From: Pachyseris speciosa
Lineage: Eukaryota; Cnidaria; Anthozoa; Scleractinia; Pachyseridae
DNA length: 64,000 nucleotides
Assembly (NCBI GenBank): GCA_016490735.1
Contig: JAEMWC010001421.1
Location: forward strand, 23,501-87,500
Direction: 5' to 3'
A program made the translations under genes and the position numbers. The notes under the pieces were generated by a model. That model was not told where the DNA came from. It saw only the letters and a list, made by a program, of their open reading frames with translations, and did no database searches. Below are positions 1-13,000 of the stretch, piece by piece; position 1 is the stretch's first letter; each line of letters opens with the position of its first letter.

Positions 1-3000
1 ATGCTAGTTAAGTGCAAAGCTTTATGCTGAGGAATTCTTACTGTTGGGCATTGATTAATCAGTTTACAGTAGATGCAATGCAATGTTTGGGTGTGATTGA
101 GAGCCACTATAGTGGCACTGTTTGCAAATGGTAGCCAAATTTTGGCTCCACCAAAAGAGGAGAAATGAAGTAAACAATGGGAAACTAAGTCTCCTACATG
201 TTCTTTCCTTATACACATGTACATGTACACTGTAGGTAGATGCTTAATAGCTTAATGACAGCCCAGGCTTACACCTGTACATGTAAGTGTTGTATTTAAA
301 TATAGCCATACCCATACGAAATGAGCAGCACTTTACAGCGCCTCAAGATAAAACTGAATTTTTCACATTCTAAAAATATGACAGGTCCCTGTAATCCACA
401 ATAAATATTCTTTATCGAGTTAAAGAAGATAGTAGCAGACAGAATTCAAGCAAAACGGATATAAAAGTCTCAATTATAGTAGCATGGAGTTGAAACATGA
501 CATTCAAGTCCCTTGGGACATTTGAGACATGTGTATTGTTGCCATTTTGCGACCATCTCGTGTTACAATGACGATTCAAACTCGACCGTTACTGGTTTTA
601 AAAACTGAAAGCAGGCAAATAATAGGTAGAGTGCCTTAATTTTGGGATGAAAAGTGTAGAAGTGACTCTTGGATTTTGCCATGACATTAACAATATGCGA
701 TGTAAAAGCGGAGATTTTTCTGGCATCTTTGTTGGGGTTTATCTGTGGAAGCAAGCAGCATTATGATGTTTTTTCGATGGTCGCTTCAAAATGTGAACGC
801 TGTCATATAGGATGTTTGCTAAAAGTGAAAAGATAACCTCCAGGAAACTTGCACCCATATAAATTTATGGATTACTAAGAAAGGGAAGTAGCGGACTGAC
901 CGAGACTGATCTACATGTAGGTGATCATGAGCATGAAGGAATTTTTTCGTGAACCTCAAACGTTATTACTGGAAGATGGGCATGAAAGCTAGAAGGAAAG
1001 GATCGATTGATGACTTGGGTTAAAATATTTCAGTATTTGCTGTTTCCACATGGTAGCTATGTACTTTACATTGTTTCAGTTAGAACCGTATTATATATTA
1101 TTATGCATTCTTACGTCTACATGGTTTTCCGACATTCTATGAGGCCCTGTTCGCACTATGCAAATCTGTTTATTTTAAGCTCTGGCTAAACGAGGCAACA
1201 ACATATGTTGCGGCAACAATTTGAGCTCATGCATGTTTCCACAATGTTTTCCTGTTTATAGCTACCTGAGGAAACATTGCTGTGGTCATCATCGCAACGT
1301 GTTATACAGTGTATGTAGTGTTGGTGACTGTGTGAGCTTGCGATCGTCATGATCAAGATGGATCAGCGAGGAAACAACAGACTCTCTTCCCATACTCATA
1401 TGTCTACGGAACAAGGTTTTGGGAAAGTGGCACTGGTGCAGATGGATTTTGAACCAAGATTCTATAGGGTGAGGAAATATCCAATACGGATGAAAACTGT
1501 GGTGATGTCGGCATCTCCTTAGCTGAATTAAAACCGCCAGCGGCGATTGCAATTTCATGAGTTTTCGATACCGCTGCTTAAGCGCCGCATGCTTATCGCT
1601 TCTGATATACAGTAAATCGATATCTCGTAAACACATTCTTGGAATATTTGAAGCCCATTTACAGCCTTCACGCAGTGCTGATCGTGATTTCATGAAATGT
1701 TCGTGCCGCTGTCAAATCACTTCTAAATCAGTTCTCCTTTAAGGCTGTTAAACAGCTGCTTTAGCAGCCAAAATTTGCGACTGCTGCAGCCAGCCTCTTC
1801 ACAGCGGTTTTGCAGCGCTTCTTGAAGCTGTTTTGCAGCGCTGCAGCAGCACTGCCCATTTCATACGGGTAAGTGAGAAGAAAGTGAGAAGGGTTTCTTT
1901 CTAAGAGTTACATCTTTTGGTCTCGGGGTGTCTTGTGAAAAATAAATAGGCATGTCTCTCACATTTGCTCTGGGTACTATTTTGTGATTATTTTTATGTT
2001 AAAAAAAGATTTTTTCCCTTTTTGTTCTGATGCCTTTACATAAAATGTAATTGATTATCTGTAATTTAGCGTTAGTATTATCAGGAGTCTTACCAGGAGG
2101 CTTAAAAAGAACTAATCAAGCATAAACTTGTCAACATGTACAGCTACATGTACGCTGTAGGCAAATAGTATATTGAGTAGTTAATATTTGGTCATTGGAT
2201 CGAGTAATACCCTGTGGCAAACAAACTAAATGAAACATGTCTGATGCACACCATGTGAGGGTCTCTAACGGTGATGATAATTACCAATGACTTGTTTTAC
2301 CCAGACTTTTTTTTTTGTTGATATTTGATACATGTAACTCAGCAGCCATCAGTAGCAACTTACTTCCCTGTTTTTTATAGTCTTTTGTGTCTCTGTACAG
2401 TACCTGTACTTGGCTTCCAGTGTTTATTCATCATGTTATCAGTATTTTACTTGCAGTTTAGCATGGTCACTTGTATGTAGTAATGTGACTAATCCTTTAT
2501 TTTGGGTTTTACAGAGAACTGCTGCAGTTGATGATGACCTCGATATTTTGTTAAATTGTTGCAATTGGAGGTTTTTTGAGTAATGCCTTTTGACAGCTAT
2601 TTTATCCACCATCATTTTGTGTTTCTTTTAGCCAAAAAGTTAGTGAGAGAATAAAAATAATGATTTTGTTGTTCACAAAACATGTGTCCTGGGTATATAT
2701 TTTGCCTCTAATAGTTCTTAATTAAATGAAGGCAGTTTCTTGTATTTAAGCTGTTTTGGGAAGTATAATGAGTATAAATCAAGCAAAAAATTAGAACCAT
2801 TCTAAGGTAAGTGGTAGTTGATTTTAGCCCTCCAGTATAGATATTTTAGACTCTCTTTGAAGTGTCCTTAAGGATACATTGGTGTTGATTCAGCCCTGAA
2901 AAGTGTAAAAAGTGCATTGTTTTGGTTTTATATGGGCTAAATCAGTAACCCATTGTGGCCATTAATTCCCCTTTATACAGGTTCGAAATGGCTTAAATGG

Positions 3001-3713
3001 GGCCATTGCTAACTATGCCAAAAACCAGTTTAGCCCTTCTAAGAGAGCTATTTCACATAAATAACACCCAAAACAGCTCTTATAAAGAATGTTGTTTCAA
3101 ACATAATGGTACTAATTTTGTCTTTTACATGTAGAGTACATTTCTTTTGAACAGAAATTGGGCTAAATTAGCCACAAAATATGGGCCAATTTTATTTCTT
3201 TTTGAAGGCATGAAACAGCCCTTTAAAAACTAAAACTACCCTTCATTTTTCCAAAATAGCCCTCTTGGGTCTTTGTTTCAGCTACCTTATACAGAGCTAT
3301 GTCTTCCCCATTTACTGGAGCCAAAACAACTCTATTCCAAATGGGCTAAATTAGCCCCCAAAATAGTACAGATAACTGTATTTTACTCACCGAAACGGCC
3401 CCATTTTGGAAGGTTAAAACAGATCTTTTCGATTTACAGTGTAAAGTACTAAATACTTAAATACTGAAAGAGGATTTTACTTAGTTTTTTTTATTAGACA
3501 AGCCTTTCTCATGATATTTTGCCATGACCAACCCTATAACTTTTCCAAGAAAATCCCATCAAAAATCTTTGAAAATCCAATGATATTACCATGAAAAACT
3601 ACTAGATTTTCATGGGTTAATTCACCCTAAGAATGAAAAGATGATGATGACCACTGTCATTGCATCCGCTGGCATTTAAATAAGAGTCTCACAAAGCAAG
3701 AAAAATATTTGTT
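1..3713. other. Non-coding stretch, no gene recognised
   Basis: I see no supported exon here. The open frames are short and match no family I recognise. Two compositional oddities are present: a stretch at about 1741-1860 dense in GCTG/CAGC words, and a stretch at about 2880-3440 with repeated GGGCTAAAT/ATTTAGCCC words. It lies downstream of the last host exon seen at 5752, so it may be intron or 3' flank of the minus-strand gene. Confidence 0.5.
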
Positions 3714-3840
3714 TAGCCTGCGTAGCTAGCGGTTTTGTCGGGTAGCGTGCGAGCAGCAAAGCCGCCCTTTGCTCCATTCTCCTAGTGGCATCGTCGCTCG
3801 CTTGAGTGCTCCCTGACAAAACTGCCAGCTACACAGGCTA
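3714..3840. mobile_element. Short palindromic MITE
   Basis: The two ends are inverted copies: it starts TAGCCTGCGTAGCTAGCGG and ends with the near reverse complement (CCAGCTACACAGGCTA). The similarity extends about 29 bases inward through TTTTGTCGGG / CCTGACAAAA. At 127 bp with no coding capacity it looks like a fold-back or MITE insertion. The superfamily is not assignable. Confidence 0.6.
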
Positions 3841-4237
3841 ATATCTGTTGTGATGACCTTCTAAAGCCTAACTGTAAACCACATAATTTCATGTTGTGTT
3901 GAAAACTGTTTTGTTAAGAGTCATACAACTTTCTTTTGTTTTTTCAGGGGAGAGAACAGACATCCAAACAAATGTCTAGGTTCGCAGCGGGCGGGCAAGA
4001 GTTGTCTTTCATCCTTTACCCCTTCCCTCTTCACATTTCATGCACACTGTGTGCTCTTTAAAAGTAAATGACTGCTACTTAGGCTACTGAAAATGGAGGT
4101 AATAAATTATTCACTGGTGGTACCAAAATGGTAAATTCAAGACTAGGTGTATGAGAAGATGAGTTCATTCCAAATGGGGCACAAAGACCTCCTTTGTGTA
4201 AAAAATCTTGCTAGCAAGAACCTTGAAGTTAGACTAA

Positions 4238-4638
4238 GGGCCTGTTCAGATGGAGGTGGGGGACCCCAGGAAGGTAAGGTCCCCTACCTAGGTGGGGTTA
4301 CCAATCTCTCCATACAATCTCTCTTTATTTCTCGATCGCATTCACATGTAAGATGGGGTACCTCACCGAGGTGGGTTACCTGGTCGGCCAGGGCGAGTAA
4401 CCCGCTTAGCTGGGGTGAGTTTTCTCCATGTGAATGCTGGAGGTGGGGTGGGGTGATGTTCATCTGGGCAATTATCTCTGAATTCTTTTGTTAATATACA
4501 TTCTTAGCGACCACGCGATAGCATTTTAAACCTCACCCAAGTGCCCCGGGGTTACATGTGAAGACCAGCCTTTTTTGACCACAGGTAGGTGGGGGACCTC
4601 ACCTTCCTGGGGTCCTCCACCTCCATGTGAACAGGCCC
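4238..4638. mobile_element. 401-bp MITE with TAA target duplication
   Basis: The ends are inverted repeats of about 60 bp beginning GGGCCTGTTCA, followed by GGAGGTGG and GGACCCCAGGAAGGT on both arms. Both ends are flanked by TAA (4235-4237 and 4639-4641), a 3-bp target duplication of the kind PIF/Harbinger elements make. It has no transposase, so it is non-autonomous. Confidence 0.75.
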
Positions 4639-5556
4639 TAAAACAAGAGGCTACAATTATTAGCCTAAACTCGTGCCTGCCAAAATACATTGTGCATGTA
4701 TCCCTAAGTTGGTGGGAAACAAGAGAAAAAGAGAAGTCTATCCTCCTTACATCGGATGCATTGCGCTTATATCCCTTTATAACTTCCGAATTGCTTTACA
4801 GGTCAACTATTGACAATGGTAATACCTTAAAAAAAAAAACAACAAACAAAACAAACAAAGCAATAAAAAGAGAAGAAACAAAAAAATGTGGATGGTGTCT
4901 CTACAGCAGTTCGAAACTGGAATTATCTGCATCAAAAGCAGTTATGATGACTGCTGCACTATTTTTACTTAGCATATATAGCTTATGAGGAGGATATATT
5001 TTATTTATTGAAAAATATCTAATCTGACGTTCATTTTCTCCTGAAAGTTTGAGAAAGAACACCTATCGAACGGATTAAGATTAGAGATATGAACAAACTG
5101 CCGAAATTACTCGTCGAAGCATCTCTTGCAGAAACCAGACCTGAATTCCGTTCCATATTTTATTTTCACTCAATAGTATTGCATCATGTTCATCATGTGC
5201 AGATAGTAGCACTGCCTTCTCTACTACAATGCATTTTTCAAGTACAGTCAACACTGCTTGTGTTATGGATGTGACAATGACCCAAAAAACGACAGCATAG
5301 CAAACTAACTACCTAGAAAATGATGACCAATAAAAACAATGAATGATTAGACGCTTTTGACTGCTTTTGATCCCAGGAGTTTGGTTTCCTCATATAGGTC
5401 TGCTAGCTTGCACTAAAGACCATTACAGAACGGAGGATTTTTTGGCATAAACGTTACTGAAATCTCGGTGAAATGTGAGAAGAAATTAATATTCAGTAGG
5501 GTGAAACTGTTTGCAAATACATCACATTGCTATAAAAATCATGTCACGTATACAAT

Positions 5557-5612
5557 AACCCTTCTTCATTGTTCACACTGAAGAAGGGTTACATACCCGA
5601 AACGTCTTTGTT
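5557..5612 (+). ncRNA. Hammerhead-like motif of Penelope-type retroelements
   Basis: A perfect 12-bp inverted repeat (AACCCTTCTTCA at 5557-5568 and TGAAGAAGGGTT at 5579-5590) is followed by a second short stem. The stretch CTGAAGA, a GGGT/ACCC stem, then GAAAC (5578-5603) matches the CUGANGA...GAAA core of hammerhead ribozymes, which Penelope-like elements carry in their terminal repeats. No reverse transcriptase of that type is nearby, so at best this is an end fragment. The pair next to the core (A opposite C) is weak, so activity is doubtful. Confidence 0.35.
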
Positions 5613-5751
5613 TTTAAGAAACATTGCTGACACTTTTGGTATGTTTACCTTTATATCAATTGCACTACTTTAAAATTAAACAAGACTACATTTGTAATTA
5701 AGTAGAGATCACACTGTTGAGAATATAATTATAAAAAGTACTGTAACTCAC

Positions 5752-5899
5752 CTGCCGGGACAATTACTCCATACAGTTCTACTCTCAGTGCCTTGTGGTT
5801 TCTGAATTCAGTTGGTTGGAACCTGACAATACTTGCTCTTGCAGTCTCCACAAGATTATGTTTCACAATGTCATTTCTTCCATTATTTGCATCAAAAAT
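5752..5899 (-). CDS. Exon: C-terminal part of F5/8 type C (discoidin) domain
   Basis: This 148-nt minus-strand exon has an acceptor just above 5899 (ATTTACAG before ATTTTTGATG) and a donor just below 5752 (CCGGCAG/GTGAGT). It encodes about 49 residues ending in ALRVELYG, the usual closing strand of discoidin domains that bind carbohydrate or lipid outside the cell. It is in phase 0 with the exon at 26141-26451, whose final residues GVDK join to IFDANN, so together they make one domain. It is exactly as long as the equivalent exon at 63424-63571. The intron between the two halves is 20,241 bp. No exon further downstream was recognised, so the 3' end of the gene is not in view or was missed. 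Confidence 0.75.
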
Positions 5900-6018
5900 C
5901 TGTAAATCAGTTAAAATCACTTTGTAATAAATGTGGAGCAAACTGAGCACTTGCACCAAGTACGTGTACGTCAAAACCTTTAGCTTCCCTGACTTAGTAT
6001 GCAAGTGAAGAAGAGTGA

Positions 6019-8393
6019 ATTTGAGATGAAGTCAGCACTTATTGATGATAAGGGACGTTTCATATTGCTTGATGCCAGAGTACAAGGTAACGATTACATT
6101 ATGGGGAATATTTACACACCTAATAAAGTACAAGAACAGTGCTCTTTTTTCGAAAAATTACAGGAAAAAATAGACAGCATTGTTGCTGACCAAAATCAGA
6201 ACATTATCATCGGAGGGGACTTCAATGTTTTCACTGACCCAGATCTTGATTGCTCCGGTGGTACGCCAAAAGAGAAAGAATCCACTAAATTTCTCAATGA
6301 CATGTGTCTTAATTTTGACTTAGTTGACATCTGGAGAATCCGGAATCCGGATTGTAAGGCTTTTACCTGGAGGCAGAAAAAGCCCCTCATCCAAAGAAGA
6401 CTAGATTTCTGGTTGATTAGCGATGTCTGTCAAGATGAGGTAGAGGAAGCGAATATCAAAGTGGCCATCAAAACAGATCATTCAGCAATAACTATTTCTT
6501 TCAATACGTTAGATGAACAGATGCGAGGTCCTTCATATTGGAAATTTAACTCAAGTCTAATTGAGGATGAGAATTATGTTTTAGCGATTAATCAGAAAAT
6601 ACCAGAATGGCTAGAGGAATTCGAAGAGGTAACCGATAAAAGAGTATTATGGGATTTAATTAAATATCGAATCAGACAATTCACGATGAAATTTAGCAAA
6701 GAAAAGGCATATAGAAGAAGACAAAAACTAACAGAGGTTGAGACATCCTTAGAACAAGCCGAAGAGTTGCTGGCAGCCGAGCCATCGGAATCTAATCTTG
6801 AAAAAATGAAAACAATATGATTCGCATTTTGATTATATAGCCAGAGGAGCAATAATCCGCTCCAGAGCTACTTGGTACGAAAAGGGGGAGAAAAGCAACA
6901 AGTATTTTTTGGGGTTAGAATCTCATAGAGGTAAAAAGAGCTGTATTCGAAAAATGTTCGCGAGTGATGGTACGGTCACTACAAACCCAAAAAAATTATG
7001 AAAGAGATTGAAACGTTTTACTCCGATTTGTACATGGCAAATGAAGAATCGCTAGACAAATATCACCCATTACTTCACAGACCAGAGATACCTAAACTCT
7101 CCCCCGATATGAGTTGTCTTTGCGAAGGAAGATTATCAGTGAAGGAATGCTTTGATTGCCTGAATTCATTTGAAAATAACAAATCACCCGGAAATGATGG
7201 CCTCACTGTTGAATTTTATAAAACGTTCTGGAACTCCTTAGGCAATTTATTGGTCGATTGTCTTAACTACTCATATGAGGTCGGCGAATTGTCAAACACT
7301 CAAAAGCAAGCTGTTATTACACTAATTGAGAAGAAAGGGAAACATAAGCGAAAAATTGGTAATTGGCGACCTATTTCGTTAATAAATGTTGACGCTAAAA
7401 TTGGCTCCAAAGCTATTGCCACAAGAATTCAGAAGGTGCTACCTGACATAATACACTTCAATCAAAATGCCTATGTGAAAGGTAGAACCATTCTTGATGC
7501 AGTGAGAACTATAGATGACATTTTAGAGTACACGAAAAGGAAAGGGATTAGCGGTCTATTAGTGGCTATAGATTTCCAGAAGGCATTTGACTCAGTCAGT
7601 CGCAGATTTATGTTCAAGGCGCTTTCTGGTTTTAACTTTGGCCCGTCTCTGATTCATTGGGTAAAAACATTTTATAATAACATATCTAGTGCCGTTATGA
7701 ATAACGGCAACACAACAACCCCCTTTCAAGTTCTTAAAGGTGTTCGTCAAGGCAATCCACTATCGCCATATTAATTCATAATTTGTTTAGAAATTTTAGC
7801 TATTGACATACGCTGTAACAAAGAGATTCAAGGAATTTTGGTGGACAAAAAAGAGATAAAATTAGAGATTTTTGCAGATGATTTGACAGTCTTTCTTAAA
7901 AACTACACTTCGCTTAATGCTTTGTTTGCCACTGTGGAAAGTTTTACTTTATGTTCTGGTCTTCAAATTAATTATGAAAAGACAGAGGCAATGTTCTTGG
8001 GAAAACAAGATCCAAATGTAGCTCCTGCAGTATCCTCCGTTAGAAATATTTCCATTAAGAGGGCTGTTAAAATTTTACGAGTTCATTTCACGTATAATCA
8101 AATCCTTTGGAAAAAGCTGAATTTTGAAGATGTTCTAAAATCCATTCGTGAAAAGTTGCATCTTTGGAACTGGAGAAATCTAACAATTATCGGATGAATT
8201 CAAATTGTTAAGACATTTGTTATACCAATCTTTATGTATAGAGCTGGTTTAGTATGTATACACAAAGACATAATTAAAGAAGCAAATAAAATTATTTTTA
8301 ATTTTATTTGGAAAGGAAAAGATAAAGTTAAATGCTCAACCCTTATAAGTGATGTGGAAAATGGTGGACTAAGAGCACCACACTTGGAATCAT
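6019..8393 (+). pseudogene. LINE-A ORF2: endonuclease and reverse transcriptase, decayed
   Basis: The apurinic-like endonuclease core is visible (IIGGDFNVF near 6210, the catalytic Asp/Asn, then KTDHSAI near 6473). It is followed by a long linker and the reverse transcriptase with NWRPISL, AIDFQKAFDSV, GVRQGNPLSP and the catalytic FADDLTVF (about 7871). The start of the endonuclease is missing. The frame is broken near 6816 and near 6990 (a run of A), and stops replace sense codons at about 7772 (Leu TTA to TAA) and about 8195 (TGA). It would have copied the element by target-primed reverse transcription. This copy is dead. Confidence 0.9.
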
Positions 8394-8754
8394 ACATACA
8401 TACATCACATTATTTACCCTCGGATTTTAGAGTAGCTTGTGCAGCTAATATCTCCGAGCATTTAATCATCAGATGAGAGATAGACCATCACACCAGGAAC
8501 TACGTCCCCTACTCTTTTCGAACAGTGTGTGGGTTCTTTTATGTCCCACAGAATCAATTATGAAGAGTTGTGAGACGGGGCCTACGGTTTATCGTCCTTA
8601 TCCGAGAAGACTAGAAAGTCTAACCATTTGCAGATGTTATTACAAAGGCAGCACTTTCTCCTCAATTATTTAAAGACCCTGAGTGTTGGTCCGACCAGGG
8701 TTTGAACCACCGACCTCCCGCACGCTAGTCCGGTGCTCTACCACTGAGCTAATC
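8394..8754 (-). mobile_element. tRNA-derived SINE (family S), minus orientation
   Basis: Read on the minus strand it begins with a tRNA-like head: a box A around 8739-8751 (TAGCTCAGTGGTA) and a box B around 8698-8709 (GGTTCAAACCC). The family body follows (GCCCCGTCTCACAACTCTTC) and the tail is rich in ATGT repeats. It is flanked by AATCAT at 8388-8393 and 8755-8760. The same family recurs at 31951-32360 and 32767-33247. It interrupts LINE-A ORF2 after the residues PHLES. Confidence 0.85.
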
Positions 8755-8975
8755 AATCATTAAAACACAGCGAATCATGTGTTGTAAAAAATTTGCTGAC
8801 GGGATTCCTGGGCCTGGCTGCATGGCGTGTAGACGTCTCTTCTAACGCTCCGCTAAAAGTGAGCTCTCTGCCAAGCTTCTGAACCAATTTAAATGCTTTC
8901 GATAGCCACTGACAGCTAAAATCACAAATTGCCTCACTGGCTAACGCTTGGAACTTCTTTAGCTAGTTTATTTGT

Positions 8976-9778
8976 ATGGGAAACAGGAAAAAGCGAAAGA
9001 AACACAGCGACTCAGACATGGCAGCCAGCAAAGACACCAAAGCCGAAGGTTCCATCGGCGCCTTAATAAAAACTATGGAAGCCGGCTTCTACAGTGTCCG
9101 CGTGGAAATCGAGAAACTACGTCACGAATTCAAACATGAAATTGTCGAAATGAAGCACGAAATCCAATCAATAAAGCAAAGCATAACCTTCACGCAAGAC
9201 AAAGTCGACACTCTGAAGGAGAAGGCAGAGACAAATATGACAGAAGTGAAGGGGGGTCTTGAAGAGCTGAACAAGAAAATTGCTGCTCTAGAAGTTCAAC
9301 TGAATGCTGAAATAGAAAAGAACATCAAGCTCCAACAGTACACTCGCCGAGAAAATTTACGCTTCAACAATTTAAGAGAGGAGGAGGATGAGGATTGCAA
9401 GTCCTTGATTTACAAGGTTATCAAGAACGATATGGGCATCGACACATCAGGGATAAATTTTCACGCTGTCCAGAGTAGGCAGGAAAATCGAAAACAGATG
9501 TACACTGTAGGCCTATTATCGCCCGTTTTATTAGCCGTGAAGACAGAAATCTAATCTGGCAACAAAGAGGTAAGATTAAGCACTTGCAAAACTACCCAGA
9601 TGCATATATAACTGAAGATTTTGCAAAAGCGATTCAGGAGGAAAGTAAAGTTTTGATAAAAGCGATGCTGAAGGCTAGAGAAAAGGAGGGACTTTCGAAC
9701 GCAAAAGTTGTTGGACGCTATCTCTTCATTAATAATGAAAAATATGATTACAGAAATATCCCAGACTACTTAACATAA
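8976..9778 (+). pseudogene. LINE-B ORF1: L1 ORF1p-like RNA-binding protein
   Basis: About 267 codons with one frameshift near 9510. After a basic start (MGNRKKRKKHSD) comes a long coiled coil of heptads through residue 115. Then comes an RRM-like segment beginning YTRRENLRFNN and a C-terminal region with the PIIARFISREDRN pattern and WQQRGKIK. This order is that of L1 ORF1p (Transposase_22 family), which trimerises and coats the LINE RNA. The first 192 codons are open from 8976; the rest continues in another frame from about 9515 to 9778. Confidence 0.85.
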
Positions 9779-10074
9779 CTTTATTTTTCTTAATATTTCC
9801 CTACCTTATTGCTTTGTTCTTAACTAGAAATAATCTATCGTATGCAAATTTCTACTAAATGGCAAACGAGCTCGATTCATTCACACTAGCAACCAATCCT
9901 GCTGGGACTCAAATCAACAATGAGTTATTTTTATGTGTTGTATTTCACACTTTGTTATATGTATTTCGCCTGTTCAAAACTACAAACATCGCGCTTGGTT
10001 GTAATAACTACGATAACTCTAGTATGCTCTTATGCCATGGTTTTTCCAATAGATAACTTTCTTCTTTTCTTTTA

Positions 10075-13000
10075 ATGGATCTAAAAGTATGTTCCCTTAA
10101 TGTGAGGGGTCTTGGCGACCGGTTAAAAAGACGGGAAATGTTTAATTGGCTAAGAAAGAAAAACTATTCAGTTTACATGCTTCAAGAAGTGCACTGCTCG
10201 GAAAACTCAATTCCTGTATGGTCTGCCGAATGGGGATATAAAACTCTTTTTAGCTGTTGTACCAGCGCTAGAGGAGGAGTCGCTATTTTATTCAATAATA
10301 ATTTCAACCTCCAACTCCAACGAACATACTCGGACTCTGATGGAAGATTTATCATCTGCGACATTATAGCAGATAACAAATCCGTGACGATGGCTGTGCT
10401 CTATGCACCTAATGATGATGATCCAAGTTTCTTTCTGAATTTCTTTGATCATTTAAATGATTTTAAATGTGATGAGTTAATAATCGGAGGAGATTTCAAC
10501 CTGGTTTTGGACCTAGACATTGATAAAAAAGGCGGTCTCGCTAAAACACATGCGGAATCAGTGAAAACACTAAACCATTTCTGCATTCAATTTGATCTAC
10601 TAGATGCATGGAGAATATCGAATCCGGACACTCACAGATATACTTGGCGGCGCAAACGGCCAGACATCCACTGCCGTTTAGACTTCTTCCTTGTTACTCA
10701 AAGCCTAATGTGCAACATTGCGTCTGCTAATATATCAATTGGATATAAAACAGATCACTCCCTAATAGAAATCACAGTCGCTACCCACTCGAATATGAGA
10801 GGCCCTGTTTCTGGAAACTCAACACTTCGCTCCTAACAGAAATGGATTATATAAACCAAATACGAGCTGTAATTAAAGACACACAGGAAGAATACCAAAA
10901 TGATAGTTTCGTCAATGATGCTCTTATGTGGGAAATGGTAAAGCTAAATATAAGAAAACAGTCTCTACGATACTCAACTATAAAAAAAGCAAAAATATCA
11001 CGACGTGAAGAAGAGCTTGAGAAAGAAATCAATAACCTGCAATGTTTTATCGAATCCAATAACATGAAGGAAAAAGATAAGAAAGATACTTTAAACGCTC
11101 TAGACACCAAAAAATTAGAACTGGAGAAAATAATTGAATATCGAAGGGCTCAATTTTGAGAGCAAGATGCAGATGGCATAATGAAGGTGAAAAAAATACA
11201 AAATACCTTCTTAATCTAGAGAAACGGCATTACAACCAAGGAGCAATAAGCCAATTAAAACTAGGAAACGAAAATTTCGTCACCACAGACAAAGAAATTT
11301 TAAGTGAATGTAAGACTTTCTATAAAACTCTTTACAGCTCTAACAATGACTCTCAAAATGAAAGAGCCGATAACGTTTTTTTTAAAACGCAAATGGAGAA
11401 AAAATTAAACCAGACAGAACAGGATAGTTGCGAAGGGCTACTAACCAAAACAGAATGTCTTGAAGCACTTAAAAATATGGAATGTAACAAGAATCCTGGT
11501 TCTGACGGACTGCCCGCAGAATTTTACAAAGTCTTTTGGAACGACATCGCTGACCTTTTCTTAAAGTCTTTAAACTATGCCTATCAAACAGGACAGCTGT
11601 CAGTGACTCAACGACAAGGTATCATCAAACTAATACCAAAGAAAGATGCTGATCCCTGCCTTATCAAAAACTGGCGTCCGATATCTCTACTAAATAGCGA
11701 TTATAAAATAGCAGCCAAGGCGATTGCTAACCGTTTCAAACAGGTTCTCCCAAACCTTATTGACAATGATCAAACTGGTTTTCTAAAAGGTAGATTCATC
11801 GGAGAAAACATTCGTCTTATCGATAGTATTATAAAGTATACGGCCACAAAAAACATTCCTGGTCTTCTACTTTTTCTTGACTTTGAAAAAGCTTTTGACA
11901 CAGTAGAGTGGTCCTTCTTAAATAAAACCCTACATCATTATAATTTCGGTCCATCTGCTATTCAGTGGATTAAACTCTTTCGCCACAATACAGCAAGCTG
12001 CATCTTAAACAACAGTTGGTCTAGTGATTTCTTTAAGCTTGAAAGGGGGGTTAGACAAGGGTGCCCCCTCTCTCTGTACCTCTTCATTATTTGCGTCGAA
12101 ATACTAGCTGAAAGGAAAAATAAAAATATCAAGGGTATAACAATTGATGGACAAGAATCAAAATTAGCCAATACGCAGATGACACTACACTTATTTTGGA
12201 CGGTTCGAGTGTCTCCTTCACAACTGCCCTACAGATATTGAACCTTTTTAGCGAAACTTCTGGTCTCCGTTTAAACAACAGGAAAACGGAGGCTCTGTGG
12301 GTCGGTGCAAACATTGGAAAGGAAGAAAATCTCAACCCGGAAAAAGGTTTTAAGTGGGTAAAAGACAAAGTTAGAGCTTTAGGGATATGGCTGTCGACCA
12401 ACCCCGAAACTACTATAGAGACTAACTATAACGAAAAACTAACTAAGGTAAGAAATAGCTTAAGCTGCTGGGAATTGCGCCGTCTAACCTTACTGGGTAA
12501 AATTGCCGTACTTAAAAGCCTTATTGCCTCCCAACTTGTTTATGTTTTGTCACCTTTGCCAACAAACCACAGCGCTATAGAAGAGATAAATAGTATGTTC
12601 TTCAACTTTTTATGGGATGGTAAAGGTGACAAAATAAAGTGCGATATTATGATTAGCGACTACAGCAATGGAGGGCTAAGAATGATTGACATTAAACTAT
12701 TCAACAAAGCTCTCAAGTCAAGTTGGATAACAAAATATTTAGACTCAGAAAATCATGGAAAATGGAAACTTTTTTTTGATCTGGAATTACAACGTTTTGG
12801 TGGTGAGGAAATTTTTCGAGGCAACCTTAGCAAAGAAGATTTATCAAAATACTTCAAAATATCGGATACCTTTCTTTCAGAAATACTACGAATCCGGCAT
12901 GCATTAAATATGAGGCTAACATCTTCTCCATTGAGCAGCTAAAAGCGCAAAATCTCTGGCAAAACTCTCTTATACGAGTCGGAAACAAACCCATACACTA

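Noticed and set aside
1289..1693. 134-codon minus-strand open frame
   Set aside because: No recognisable domain; a vague resemblance of part of it to the start of Harbinger-type nucleases was too weak to support.
4147..4494. 115-codon plus-strand frame
   Set aside because: It runs across the inverted-repeat MITE at 4238-4638 and is a by-product of its G/C-rich arms.
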